Source of the DNA: JBOGOC01 sp050747525
GTDB lineage: Bacteria > Acidobacteriota > Polarisedimenticolia > JACPZX01 > DASXTC01
Direction: 5' to 3'
DNA length: 22,879 nt
Assembly: GCA_050747525.1 (NCBI GenBank)
Contig: JBOGOC010000071.1
Span: 1-22,879 of the forward strand
A program made the translations under genes and the position numbers. Of the stretch, positions 1 through 8,470 are shown in pieces. Numbering within the stretch: the stretch's first letter is position 1; each line of letters begins with the position of its first letter. Below the pieces are notes generated by a model that ran no database searches, was not told the origin of the DNA, and worked only from the letters and a program-made list of their open reading frames with translations.

Positions 1-2
1 CC

Positions 3-2570
3 GCGGCGGCCGGTGGGCCACCGGCGGGAGGGCCCGGCGGCGGCGGGCCGGGCGGCAAGGGTGAGCCGTCCTTCGAGGACGCGGTCAAGGACTACCGGCG
101 CATCGAGGGCCTGATCGACGCCTACGAGAAGGATGGCCGTTACCTGCTGGCGCTCGACCCGGGCGACTTCGACAAGGACTTCATGGTCTCGATGACCCGC
201 GAGACCGGCGTGGGGCAGTTCGGCCTGCTGGCCGCGCAGGTTGTGGGCGAAGTGCCGGTGCGCTTCCAGAAGGTGGGCAAGCGGGTGCAGATGCTCCTGC
301 GCAACACCCGCTTCACGGCGCAGCAGGATCCGGACATTCGCAGGGCGGTGGACAAGTCCTTCTCCGACTCGCTGGCGGGCTCGGCCAAGCTCGAGAGCCA
401 GCCGCATCCGGACAGCAAGGCCATCCTGGTCGAGCTGGCCCCGTTCCTCATCTCCGACCTGGAAGGGATAGGCCAGTTCTTCGCCCAGGTCTTCCAGACT
501 CCGTACAACCTGGACAGGGAGAACAGCTATCTCGACGCGGTGAAGGGATTCCCGCACAACGTCGAGGTCTCCGCTCGGCTGCACTTCGGCGCCGGGCGCC
601 CCGCCAACTTCGTAAACCTGCCCGACGCGCGCAGCCTCTTCCTGACCTACCGGTTCAGCTTCTCGGACGTGCCGGACGCTGCCGGCTTCATGCCGCGCCT
701 GGCCGACGATCGCGTGGGGCACTTCATCGCGCTGTTTCAGGACTTCAGCGACGACAACCGCGAGACTCCGTACGTGCGCTACGTGACGCGATGGAACCTC
801 CAGAAGGAGGAGCCTTACGCGGCGCTGTCGAAGCCCACGGAGCCGATCACCTACTGGATCGAGAACAGCGTCCCCAAGAAGTACCGCAAGGCGCTGGCCG
901 ACGGGACCCTGATGTGGAACAAGGCCTTCGAGAAGGCGGGCTTCAAGGACGCCGTGGTGGTCAAGCAGCAGCCAGATGACGCGGACTGGGATCCGGCGGA
1001 CGTGCGCTACAGCACCATCCGCTGGTTCCTGGCCACCGACGCCGCGTTCGCCATCGGCCCCTCGCGCATCAACCCGCTCACCGGCCAGATCTACGACGCC
1101 GACATCGGATGGTCCGACGGGCTCATCGCCGGACGCCTGCGCGAGTTCGAGGAGCTGACCGACCCGGTCACCTCGCTGAAGAACATCTTCCGCTCGGTCA
1201 CCGAGCCGCGCGCCGCGGGGACCGAGCCTCGGTTCGCGTGCGATTTCGCCACCGGCGCGATGGAGCAGGTCAACTTCGGCCTGGACCTGCTGGCCGCCCG
1301 CGGCGTGGAGCCGGGCTCGCCCCAGTACCAGGAGTACATCGAAGGGTTCATCACCTACGTGCAGGCGCACGAGGTGGGCCACACGCTGGGGCTGCGGCAC
1401 AACTTCCGCTCCAGCTCTTCCGTGGGCAACGAGCAGCTCCAGGATGCGTCGATCACCAGCCGCAGCGGAATGGTGGGCTCGGTGATGGACTACGTGCCGG
1501 TGAACATCGCCGCCTCGGGGAAGCGGCAGGGTCAGTACTGGCCCACCACGCTGGGCCCCTACGACTACTGGGCGATCGAGTACGCCTACAAGCCGATCCC
1601 GGGAGCCAAGAAGCCCGAGGACGAGCTGCCCGAGCTGAAGGCCATAGCCACCAGGGTGGCCGAGCAGGGCCTCGCTTACGGGACCGACGAGGACACATCG
1701 GACCCGCGCACCAACACCTGGGACCTGGGGGCGGATCCGATGGCCTTCTACGCGGATCGAACCTCCATCGTGCGTGAGCTGTGGAAGGACATCCCCCAGC
1801 GCCTGGCGCGCGAAGGGGACGGCTATCAGGTGATGCGCCGGGCGTTCCACCGCGGCTTCGGCCAGTTCGCCCTCTCGGTGGCCAACGTCACCAAGTCGAT
1901 TGGCGGGCTCAACACGCACAGGGACCACGTGGCCGACCCATCCGGACGGCTGCCGATGGTCCCGCTTCCCCCGCAGACGCAGAGGGCGGCGCTGGCGTTC
2001 CTGAAGGCGAACGTGTTCTCCACGGACGCCTTCCAGGCGCCCCCCGACCTGCTCAACAAGCTGGCCATGACACGATGGTGGGACTTCAGCGGGAGCATCT
2101 TCGGCGTCCCGCGCATGGAGTACCCGCTTCACGACGTGGTGCTGGCGCTGCAGCAGCAGACCATGCAATCCCTCTACAACCCGGTGAAGCTCGATCGTCT
2201 CGTGGACCTGGAGATGCAGGTCCCGGCCGCCCAGAAGCCCTTCACCCTGGCGGAGATGTTCACCGGCGTGCACGACGCGGTGTGGTCCGAGGTGTACGGG
2301 AGCGCGGTTCCTCAAGTGAACAGCTTCCGGCGGGCCCTCCAGCGCGAGCACATGCGCCGCATGTCCGACCTGATGTTGAAGGCCTCACCGGACACGCCGG
2401 AGGACGCAGTGAGCCTGGCGCGCGCCAGCCTGAACAACCTCAAGGCGCGACTGGACGTGGTGCTCAAGGGGGGCCAGTCGCCCGACCCGGCGACCAGGGC
2501 CCACCTGGATGAGACGCGCGCGCGGATCGAGGCCGCTCTGGCGGCCTTCATGACGCGCTCGGTGGGGTAG
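3..2570 (+). CDS. Secreted zinc met-zincin metalloprotease (DUF5118/DUF5117/DUF4953 type), 5' end cut by window
   Basis: The reading frame is open from the first in-frame codon at position 3, so the start and signal peptide lie outside the window. The first ATG at 183 is internal, because residues before it align with the next gene (FEDAVKDYRRIEGL against FEDTTKDHQKIEGF). The visible N-terminus is a Gly/Pro/Ala-rich linker of about 20 residues. The zinc site is HEVGHTLGLRH at 1368-1400, fitting HExxHxxGxxH, and is followed by a met-turn-like SVMDY (Met codon 1485-1487). This pair of motifs is the hallmark of met-zincins and predicts a zinc endopeptidase. Family knowledge places such proteins outside the cytoplasm; the substrate is unknown. 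The gene is a close paralogue of the next one, with shared blocks such as YVRYVTRWNLQKEEPYA and KQQPDDADWDPADVRY. The C-terminal part is helical. The family call is secure and the true start is unknown. Confidence 0.93.
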   Translation, partial: AAAGGPPAGGPGGGGPGGKGEPSFEDAVKDYRRIEGLIDAYEKDGRYLLALDPGDFDKDFMVSMTRETGVGQFGLLAAQVVGEVPVRFQKVGKRVQMLLRNTRFTAQQDPDIRRAVDKSFSDSLAGSAKLESQPHPDSKAILVELAPFLISDLEGIGQFFAQVFQTPYNLDRENSYLDAVKGFPHNVEVSARLHFGAGRPANFVNLPDARSLFLTYRFSFSDVPDAAGFMPRLADDRVGHFIALFQDFSDDNRETPYVRYVTRWNLQKEEPYAALSKPTEPITYWIENSVPKKYRKALADGTLMWNKAFEKAGFKDAVVVKQQPDDADWDPADVRYSTIRWFLATDAAFAIGPSRINPLTGQIYDADIGWSDGLIAGRLREFEELTDPVTSLKNIFRSVTEPRAAGTEPRFACDFATGAMEQVNFGLDLLAARGVEPGSPQYQEYIEGFITYVQAHEVGHTLGLRHNFRSSSSVGNEQLQDASITSRSGMVGSVMDYVPVNIAASGKRQGQYWPTTLGPYDYWAIEYAYKPIPGAKKPEDELPELKAIATRVAEQGLAYGTDEDTSDPRTNTWDLGADPMAFYADRTSIVRELWKDIPQRLAREGDGYQVMRRAFHRGFGQFALSVANVTKSIGGLNTHRDHVADPSGRLPMVPLPPQTQRAALAFLKANVFSTDAFQAPPDLLNKLAMTRWWDFSGSIFGVPRMEYPLHDVVLALQQQTMQSLYNPVKLDRLVDLEMQVPAAQKPFTLAEMFTGVHDAVWSEVYGSAVPQVNSFRRALQREHMRRMSDLMLKASPDTPEDAVSLARASLNNLKARLDVVLKGGQSPDPATRAHLDETRARIEAALAAFMTRSVG

Positions 2571-2591
2571 AGGAGAGACGTTCGAATATCC

Positions 2592-2620
2592 GCGCCGCGG
2601 GGAACCCCCCGCGGCGCTTT
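2592..2620 (+). terminator. GC-rich stem-loop between the two met-zincin genes
   Basis: A perfect 11-bp inverted repeat, with arms 2592-2602 and 2607-2617 and a 4-nt loop, is followed by only three T residues. It sits 21 bp after the stop of the first met-zincin gene and 16 bp before the start codon of the second. It resembles an intrinsic terminator with a poor T-tract, so it may only partly end transcription, or it may protect the upstream mRNA 3' end and set different levels for the two paralogues. The hairpin is seen directly; its function is inferred. Confidence 0.5.
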
Positions 2621-2636
2621 GCAGATGCGAGGTCCT

Positions 2637-5375
2637 ATGAGAAAGCGAATCGCGCTCGTCTCGTGGCTGATCGCCGGGCTGATCCTGTCCGGTGCGCCGG
2701 CCTGGCCGCAGAGCGCGCCGGCCGATCCCGCCATAGCCGCCAAGGATTCCGAGGGGCAGGAGCAGTCCCGCTGGAAAAAGAAGAAGAAGGACAAGGAAGC
2801 GGACAAGAAGGCAGCCGCGGATCAGAAGGCCGGGCCCAAGAAGGAAGAGCCCACCTTCGAGGACACCACCAAGGATCACCAGAAGATCGAAGGGTTCTTC
2901 ACGCTCTGGACCAAGGACGGCCGCTACCTGATGGAGCTTAAGCCCGATCAGATGGACAAGCCCTTCATGGTCTCCATCACCCGCTCGAGCGGCATCGGCC
3001 AGAGCTTCCTGCTGGCCGCCCAGGTGCTGGGCGAGAACCCGGTGGAGTTCCGCAAGGTGGGCAAGAAGGTCCAGGCCATCATGAAGAACCCGCGGTTCCA
3101 GGCCATGGACGACCCAGACATCAAGCGCGCGGTGGACAAGTCGTTCTCCGAGTCGCTGATCGGCTCGGCCAAGATCGAGAGCGCCCCGCACCCGGAGAGC
3201 AAGTCGATCCTGGTGGACGTCGGATCGTTCTTCCTGACCGACGTGGAGGGTGTGGGAGCCTTCCTGGGACAGGTGAACCAGACGCCCTACAACGTGGATC
3301 GCGAGAACAGCTACGTGTCGGCGGCCCATGGCTTCCCGATGAACACCGAGATCGAGGCGCGCGTCCACTTCGTGAGCCAGAAGCCGGCCAACTTCGTGAA
3401 CCTGCCCGACTCGCGCAGCATGTTCATCGACTACACGTACAGCCTGTCACAGATACCCCAGGCGGCCGACTACATCCCCCGTCTGGCCGACGACCGCGTC
3501 GGGCATTTCTTCGCCATGTACCAGGATTTCAGCGACGACAAACGCGAGACCCCTTACGTCCGCTACGTGACCCGCTGGAACCTTCAGAAAGAGGAGCCCT
3601 ACGCTCCGCTGTCGAAGCCCAAGGAGCCGATCACCTTCTGGCTGGAGAACAACATCCCGAAGCAGTACCGCAAGGCGGTGGCCGACGGGATCCTGGTGTG
3701 GAACCACGCCTTCGAGAAGATCGGCTTCAAGGACGCCATCGTCGTCAAGCAGCAGCCTGACGACGCCGACTGGGATCCGGCCGACGTGCGCTACGCCACC
3801 GTGCGCTGGTTCGTCACCACGACGGGCTCCTTCGCCATCGGACCGTCGCGCATCAATCCGGTCACCGGGCAGATCTTCGATGCCGACATCGGCGTGGCCG
3901 AGTCGATCGTCAGGCTGGCCCGCCGCGAGTACCAGGAGATGGTCGATCCGGTGGGGATGATCCAGTCCCTGGCCCGCTCCATGGAGCCGTCGCTCATGGA
4001 GCCTCAGGGCCCGGCGCTGTTCGGGCGTCGCGACCCCCGCTTCCTGTGCAACCTCTCGAGCGGCGCCACGCTCCAGGCCGGTTTCGGCCTGAGCCTGGCG
4101 GCGGCGCGCGGGATGGTGCCCGGCTCGGTGGACGAGGACAAATACGTCAACGACTTCATCACCCACGTGATGGCTCACGAGGTGGGGCACACGCTCGGCC
4201 TGCGGCACAACTTCCGCGCGAGCTACGTGCTGGGCGTGAAGGATTTGCAGAACACGGCCATGACCACCGACCGCGGCCTCACCGGCTCGGTGATGGACTA
4301 CATCCCGGTGAACCTGGCCGCCAACGGGCAGAAGCAGGGGCAGTACTGGCAGACGACCCTGGGAGCCTATGACGAGTGGGCGATCGAGTACGCGTACAAG
4401 CCCATCCCCAACGTCAAGAAGCCCGAGGACGAGCTGACCGATCTGCGCCGCATCGCGTCGCGGGTGGCCGACGGCACCCTGCTGTACGGCACCGACGAGG
4501 ACATGACCGAGCCGCGCAGCAGCATGTGGGACATCGGATCGAGCGGTATCGCCTTCTACAAGGAGCGGGTGAGCCTGGCCACGGAGCTGTGGGACCGCAT
4601 TCCGCAGACCTTCAACCAGCCCGGAGAGGGGTACCAGGCCATGCGGCGCTCCTTCCAGGAAGGGCTCTTCCAGTTCGTCCCCGCCGTGATCAACGTGCCC
4701 AAGTTCATCGGCGGCCTGTACGCGCACCGCGATCACGTGGGGGATCCGCAGGGCCGCCTGCCCTTCGCTCCCGTGCCCGCCGACCAGCAGCGCGAGGCGC
4801 TCGATTTCCTGCGCGCGGCGGTCTTCTCGTCGGACTCGTTCAAGCTGTCTCCCGACCTTCTGAACAGGCTGGCCGCGAACCGGTGGTGGGATTTCAGCTA
4901 CAGCGTCTTCTCCATGCCCCGCATGGAGTTCCCGCTGCACGACACCGTGCTGGCCATGCAGCAGATCGCGCTTCAGCAGCTCTACAATCCGGTGCGGCTC
5001 GACCGGCTGGTGGACCTGGAGATGCAGTTCCCGGCCGGGCAGAAGCCCTTCACCATGGCCGAGATGTTCGATGGGCTGAAGTCCTCGATCTGGTCCGAGG
5101 TGTACCAGACCGGGGCGCCGCGCATCGACAGCTTCCGCCGGGCGCTGCAGCGTGACCACCTCATGCGCCTCACGCGGCTGGTGGTGAGCCCCTCGCCCGA
5201 CACGCCGGAGGACGCCACCACGCTCGCCCGGGCGAACCTGACGGAGATCAGGTCGCGCCTGGACGCCGCACTGAAGGCGGGCCAGGGGGACGCCGCCACC
5301 CGGGCGCACCTCGACGAGTCGCGCCAGCGCATCGACGCCGCGCTGTCGGCCCAGATGATCCGTTTGACGAGCTAG
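2637..5375 (+). CDS. Secreted zinc met-zincin metalloprotease (DUF5118/DUF5117/DUF4953 type), full length
   Basis: This is a 912-residue zinc endopeptidase of the met-zincin clan. I chose ATG 2637 because it gives a clean signal peptide (MRKRIALVSWLIAGLILSGAPA, cut near residue 22-29) and has GAGG 4 nt upstream. The in-frame ATG at 2625 and TTG at 2619 lie against the preceding hairpin and lack a ribosome site. After the signal comes a Lys-rich low-complexity linker (RWKKKKKDKEADKK, about residues 45-70). A DUF5118-like segment, a DUF5117-like region and the catalytic domain follow. The zinc motif HEVGHTLGLRH is residues 514-524 (4176-4208), with a met-turn SVMDY at Met553. It should act in the periplasm or outside the cell. 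It is the intact paralogue of the preceding gene, and its stop overlaps the ribosome site of the next gene, so the two are probably co-transcribed. The substrate is unknown. Confidence 0.95.
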   Translation: MRKRIALVSWLIAGLILSGAPAWPQSAPADPAIAAKDSEGQEQSRWKKKKKDKEADKKAAADQKAGPKKEEPTFEDTTKDHQKIEGFFTLWTKDGRYLMELKPDQMDKPFMVSITRSSGIGQSFLLAAQVLGENPVEFRKVGKKVQAIMKNPRFQAMDDPDIKRAVDKSFSESLIGSAKIESAPHPESKSILVDVGSFFLTDVEGVGAFLGQVNQTPYNVDRENSYVSAAHGFPMNTEIEARVHFVSQKPANFVNLPDSRSMFIDYTYSLSQIPQAADYIPRLADDRVGHFFAMYQDFSDDKRETPYVRYVTRWNLQKEEPYAPLSKPKEPITFWLENNIPKQYRKAVADGILVWNHAFEKIGFKDAIVVKQQPDDADWDPADVRYATVRWFVTTTGSFAIGPSRINPVTGQIFDADIGVAESIVRLARREYQEMVDPVGMIQSLARSMEPSLMEPQGPALFGRRDPRFLCNLSSGATLQAGFGLSLAAARGMVPGSVDEDKYVNDFITHVMAHEVGHTLGLRHNFRASYVLGVKDLQNTAMTTDRGLTGSVMDYIPVNLAANGQKQGQYWQTTLGAYDEWAIEYAYKPIPNVKKPEDELTDLRRIASRVADGTLLYGTDEDMTEPRSSMWDIGSSGIAFYKERVSLATELWDRIPQTFNQPGEGYQAMRRSFQEGLFQFVPAVINVPKFIGGLYAHRDHVGDPQGRLPFAPVPADQQREALDFLRAAVFSSDSFKLSPDLLNRLAANRWWDFSYSVFSMPRMEFPLHDTVLAMQQIALQQLYNPVRLDRLVDLEMQFPAGQKPFTMAEMFDGLKSSIWSEVYQTGAPRIDSFRRALQRDHLMRLTRLVVSPSPDTPEDATTLARANLTEIRSRLDAALKAGQGDAATRAHLDESRQRIDAALSAQMIRLTS

Positions 5376-5384
5376 GAGGAGCGC

Positions 5385-5750
5385 ATGGAGCTGAAGGACC
5401 TGGAGAAGATGACGGTTGTCAAGCTGCGCGAAGAGGCGACCAAGTTCGAGGACGTGAAGGGCGCCATCGGCATGTCGAAGGATCAGCTCATCGACCTGCT
5501 GTGCGGCAAGTACGGCATCGACCGCAAGGCCCACGTCCCGACCGGCATCGGGCGGCGCGCGCTGAAAGAGAGGATCCGCGTGCTGCACGGCCAGCGGGCG
5601 GAGGTGCTGGCGGGCGGCGATCGCAAGAAGGTCCGCGTGTACCGGCGGCGGCTCAAGAGTCTCAGGCGCCGCTTGCGCAAGGTGATCGAGAAAGCCACCC
5701 ACGGCAAGCCTGCCGGGGAAGGGAAGGCGCCGGCCGCTCCGTCGGCCTGA
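5385..5750 (+). CDS. Small basic protein with Rho-N/SAP-like N-terminal domain
   Basis: This is a 121-residue protein with no signal peptide. Residues 1-45 (MELKDLEKMTVVKLREEATK, then GAIGMSKDQLIDLLCGKYGI) have the helix-extended-helix pattern of the Rho termination factor N-terminal domain: 'L..M.V..LRE.A..' followed by '..M.K..LI..L'. Residues 55-105 are rich in Arg and Lys and probably form a helical hairpin (RRALKERIRVLHGQR; YRRRLKSLRRRLRKVIEKA). The tail is Ala/Pro-rich. A cytoplasmic nucleic-acid-binding or nucleoid-associated role is likely, but no target can be named. AGGAGG overlaps the upstream stop codon and lies 5 nt before the ATG, so translation is probably coupled to the secreted protease upstream. 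A strong terminator follows. The gene is well supported; the function is inferred from fold pattern and charge. Confidence 0.85.
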   Translation: MELKDLEKMTVVKLREEATKFEDVKGAIGMSKDQLIDLLCGKYGIDRKAHVPTGIGRRALKERIRVLHGQRAEVLAGGDRKKVRVYRRRLKSLRRRLRKVIEKATHGKPAGEGKAPAAPSA

Positions 5751-5773
5751 GCCTGACTGACGGCTCGCATCAG

Positions 5774-5817
5774 GGACCCTCGTCTACGATGGCGTCGTGG
5801 GCGAGGGTTCTTTTTTT
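5774..5817 (+). terminator. Intrinsic terminator of the met-zincin / Rho-N-like operon
   Basis: Arms 5774-5782 and 5802-5810 pair over 9 bp with one G-T pair. The loop can form a second small stem (ACGA with TCGT). The hairpin is followed directly by seven T residues (5811-5817). On the + strand this is a classic Rho-independent terminator. The T-tract ends on the first base of the complement of the stop codon of the convergent M16 gene, so the two transcription units meet without a spacer. The opposite strand has no T-tract, so the terminator is one-directional. Confidence 0.88.
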
Positions 5818-7094
5818 CAGCGCACCGTGACCACGGCCAGCCGTGACCTCGTGAAGAGCCGTCGGGCGAGAGCCTGGACCTGCACGGGCGTCACGCCGTC
5901 GAGCGCCTCGAGACGTTGCCGCAGCGTGAACGGCGGAAGTCCGCGCGTGGCGCGCAGCGCGATGTGGGCGGCGCGCGCGTCGCTGCGCTGCCAGTCGCGC
6001 GTGGCCTGCGTTCCCAGGATGCGGCGCGCCCGCTCGACCTCTTCATCCGTGGGGGGCTGCGCCGCGATGCGCTCCAGCTCCGCCCGCACGATGGCCTCGG
6101 CGTCGTCCAGCTTGCGCGCGGGAACCGCGGTGACGATGCCGAACAGCCCTGCGCCGGGATAGCGGCGGTCGTCGGCGTAGAGCCAGTAGGCCCATCCCCG
6201 CGTCTCGCGGATCTCCTGAGACAGCCGCTCCTGCCATCCGCCCAGGACGTACGCCAGGACGTCCATGACCGGCCAGTCCTGCTCCGTGAGGCCCGGCGTG
6301 GGGAGTCCCGCGAACAGAGTGGCCTCCGTGGTGCGCCGGTGCACGACGGCGCGGTGGTCTTCACGAAGCGGATCGGGCGGCGGGGGCGGCGTCCAGGGAG
6401 CCCCCGGAGGGAGCCCATCGAGGGCGGCACGGGCCGCGTCCAGGACGGCGTCGGGCGCGAGGTCCCCCACCACCACCAGCAGCGTGCGGCGTCCCACGAA
6501 GCGTGAGGCGTGCGCCCCGCGGACCTCGTCGGGCGTCAGCCCCGCCAGGAACGTCTCCGGGTCGGCCACGCGTCCCAGCGGATGAGAGCCGAACACCTGC
6601 GGCCGCAACGCGCGCTCCAGGGCGCTGGACGGATCATCCAGGGAGCTCCGCAGCGCCTGGCGCTCCAGCCCGGCCTCGCGCTGCACGTCGCCGGGGTCGA
6701 GCCGCGGGGCACGATACGCGTCGGCGGCCACCTCGAGCACGGCCCGGAAGCCTTCCGCGGGACCGGATGCGCGCAGGCCGGCCCCCACCGGCCCGGCGGA
6801 CCTGACGATCGTCGACCCGGTGCGCTCCACCTCGAAGGCCTGCTGAGCGGCCGTGCGGGTGCGCGTGCCGGACAGAAGCATTCTCGTGAGGACGGCGGTC
6901 AGCCCCGGGCGTCCCTCCGGGTCGTCCAGGCTCCCTCCCAGCGACACCAGCTGGAGCGCGAAGGTGCCGCATCCCGGGCGGGGCTGCACGAGCACCCGGG
7001 CGCCGCCGGCGAGGGTCTGGTCCAGGATCACCTCGCCGGGTGGTGGTGGAGCGGCTGCTCCCAGGGCGCAGGCCAGAAGGATCCCGCCGAGCAT
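5817..7094 (-). CDS. Non-catalytic M16-family peptidase subunit (R/Y-type partner)
   Basis: This 425-residue M16 (pitrilysin/MPP-like) protein has a short signal-like N-terminus (MLGGILLACALGAAAP). Where active M16 enzymes have HxxEH, this protein has A67-V-L-T-R71 in the same context (GLTAVLTRML against GISHLLEHLL upstream), so it cannot bind the catalytic zinc in the usual way. It does keep the C-terminal half-site typical of substrate-binding subunits, RETRGWAY at about residues 296-303, corresponding to the R/Y pair of heterodimeric bacterial M16B proteases. It most likely forms a clam-shell heterodimer with the upstream M16 protein. Its ATG overlaps the upstream stop by one base (TGATG), and GGAGG lies 6 nt before it, giving tight translational coupling. 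The location is probably periplasmic. Confidence 0.9.
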   Translation of the reverse strand: MLGGILLACALGAAAPPPPGEVILDQTLAGGARVLVQPRPGCGTFALQLVSLGGSLDDPEGRPGLTAVLTRMLLSGTRTRTAAQQAFEVERTGSTIVRSAGPVGAGLRASGPAEGFRAVLEVAADAYRAPRLDPGDVQREAGLERQALRSSLDDPSSALERALRPQVFGSHPLGRVADPETFLAGLTPDEVRGAHASRFVGRRTLLVVVGDLAPDAVLDAARAALDGLPPGAPWTPPPPPDPLREDHRAVVHRRTTEATLFAGLPTPGLTEQDWPVMDVLAYVLGGWQERLSQEIRETRGWAYWLYADDRRYPGAGLFGIVTAVPARKLDDAEAIVRAELERIAAQPPTDEEVERARRILGTQATRDWQRSDARAAHIALRATRGLPPFTLRQRLEALDGVTPVQVQALARRLFTRSRLAVVTVR

Positions 7095-8464
7095 CAGAGC
7101 CTCCGGAAGAAGAGGTACTTCAGCGCCGCGACCACCTTGCCGAAGCCACGGGCCGGGAGCACCTCGATGGCGGTGGGCTCGGGCGCGCTCCCTCCTCCCC
7201 AGGTGCGGGCCGCCGTGTCCCTGAGGTCGTCGGGGGTCAGCCTGGCCAGCGTCTCTTCGTGCGCTTCGCGGGAGACGTCCTGGCCATACAGGAGACGACG
7301 GGTCCTGAAGTCGGCGATCCCGGCATTGGTCTCGAACTGCGCGGCCGCGCGTCCTTTCAGGACCGCGCGCGCCACCGAGAGCTCCTCCGCCGACACCGGC
7401 TCGCGCGCCAGACGGTCCATCTCTTCGCGCAGCGCCATGCGCGCCTGCGCGGCCCGATCGGGATCCACGGCCACGCCGGCTCCGAACGCGCCCGTGTTGG
7501 ACACCTGGAAGCTCACGGCCAGGATCTGATCGCTCAGCCCCTCGCGATCCACCAGGCGGCGGTGCAGGCGTGACGAGCGTCCTTCTCCCAGCAGGGTGGC
7601 CAGCAGATCGAGGGCCGGGGCATCCTGGGATCGCTCTCCGCGCGTGAGGGCGACGGTGAGCAGATAGGCCTGGGAGACCAGGGTGCGGAACTCGAAGGCC
7701 TCCTCGCGGTGGGGCTCGGGGTCGGGATAGGGTGCCTCCGCCGCACCCGATGCGGGTAGGGAGCCGAGCGTCTCTGTCACGCGCGTGACCGCGTCCTGGG
7801 CGTCCACGTCCCCCACGATCACCGCGAACATCTTCCCGGGGACGTAGTGACGCCGATGGTAGGCGGCCACATCCTCTTTCTTGATGCGCCGCAAGGTGCT
7901 GCGAAACCCGATGACCGGCTGCCCCAGCGGGTCGTCGGGAAAGACCTGTCGCAGCACCGAGTAGGCCATGATGGCAAGCGGGTCGGTCTTTCCCATGGCC
8001 GCTTCCTGAAGCACGACCTCGCGCTCACGGGCGAGATCCGTGGCGTCGAAGGCCGTCCCCGTCACCATCGTCACCAGCGCGGCCCACCCCTGGGCGAACC
8101 GTTCCGCCGGCAGGTCGGCGTGGTACTCGGTCATCTCGAAATCCGTGGTGGCGTTGACCAGCCCTCCTGCCTCCCGCAGGCTGCGGAAAGCGGGATTGCG
8201 GCGCGCCCCTTCCCCGTGCCCTTCTTTGAACAGCAGGTGCTCCAGAAGGTGCGAGATGCCGGCCAGCTCCAGCGGCTCGTCGCGCGAGCCCACCCGCACC
8301 CCCACGCGGATCAGCACGGTGCCGCTGCCGGGCCGCGCGTCCACCACCGCGCTCACGCCGTTGCCGCACGTCACCAGGCGCAGGTCGGCGGCGCCGCTCT
8401 CGGGCACGGCGACCGTTCCGCAGGGAGCGGCGCTCAGCAGGGCGGCGGCCATCAGGGCAAGCAT
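7094..8464 (-). CDS. Catalytic M16-family zinc metallopeptidase subunit
   Basis: This is a 456-residue M16 peptidase with a signal-like N-terminus (MLALMAAALLSAAP). The inverted zinc motif HLLEH is at residues 72-76. The third zinc ligand is probably Glu154 in EREVVLQE, at the spacing usual for the family. The C-terminal half has LVDREGLSDQI where an R/Y protein would carry 'RG.AY', so the substrate-binding R/Y pair is missing here but present in the downstream partner. This complementary split is what known heterodimeric M16B pairs show. The predicted role is degradation of peptides or small unfolded proteins in the periplasm. I see no ribosome site before ATG 8464; instead a promoter is placed so that the mRNA could start at the ATG. 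The gene is divergent from the M20 peptidase. Confidence 0.93.
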   Translation of the reverse strand: MLALMAAALLSAAPCGTVAVPESGAADLRLVTCGNGVSAVVDARPGSGTVLIRVGVRVGSRDEPLELAGISHLLEHLLFKEGHGEGARRNPAFRSLREAGGLVNATTDFEMTEYHADLPAERFAQGWAALVTMVTGTAFDATDLAREREVVLQEAAMGKTDPLAIMAYSVLRQVFPDDPLGQPVIGFRSTLRRIKKEDVAAYHRRHYVPGKMFAVIVGDVDAQDAVTRVTETLGSLPASGAAEAPYPDPEPHREEAFEFRTLVSQAYLLTVALTRGERSQDAPALDLLATLLGEGRSSRLHRRLVDREGLSDQILAVSFQVSNTGAFGAGVAVDPDRAAQARMALREEMDRLAREPVSAEELSVARAVLKGRAAAQFETNAGIADFRTRRLLYGQDVSREAHEETLARLTPDDLRDTAARTWGGGSAPEPTAIEVLPARGFGKVVAALKYLFFRRL

Positions 8465-8470
8465 GGCGGC

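Noticed and set aside
2619..2636. Earlier TTG (2619) or ATG (2625) start for the second met-zincin
   Set aside because: Both abut the GC hairpin and lack a ribosome site; ATG 2637 gives a better signal peptide and has GAGG at suitable spacing.
3447..5702. 751-codon open frame on the minus strand opposite the second met-zincin gene
   Set aside because: High-GC shadow. The plus strand has clear zinc-protease motifs, a signal peptide and a paralogue, while this frame is His/Arg/Gly-rich with no recognisable domain.
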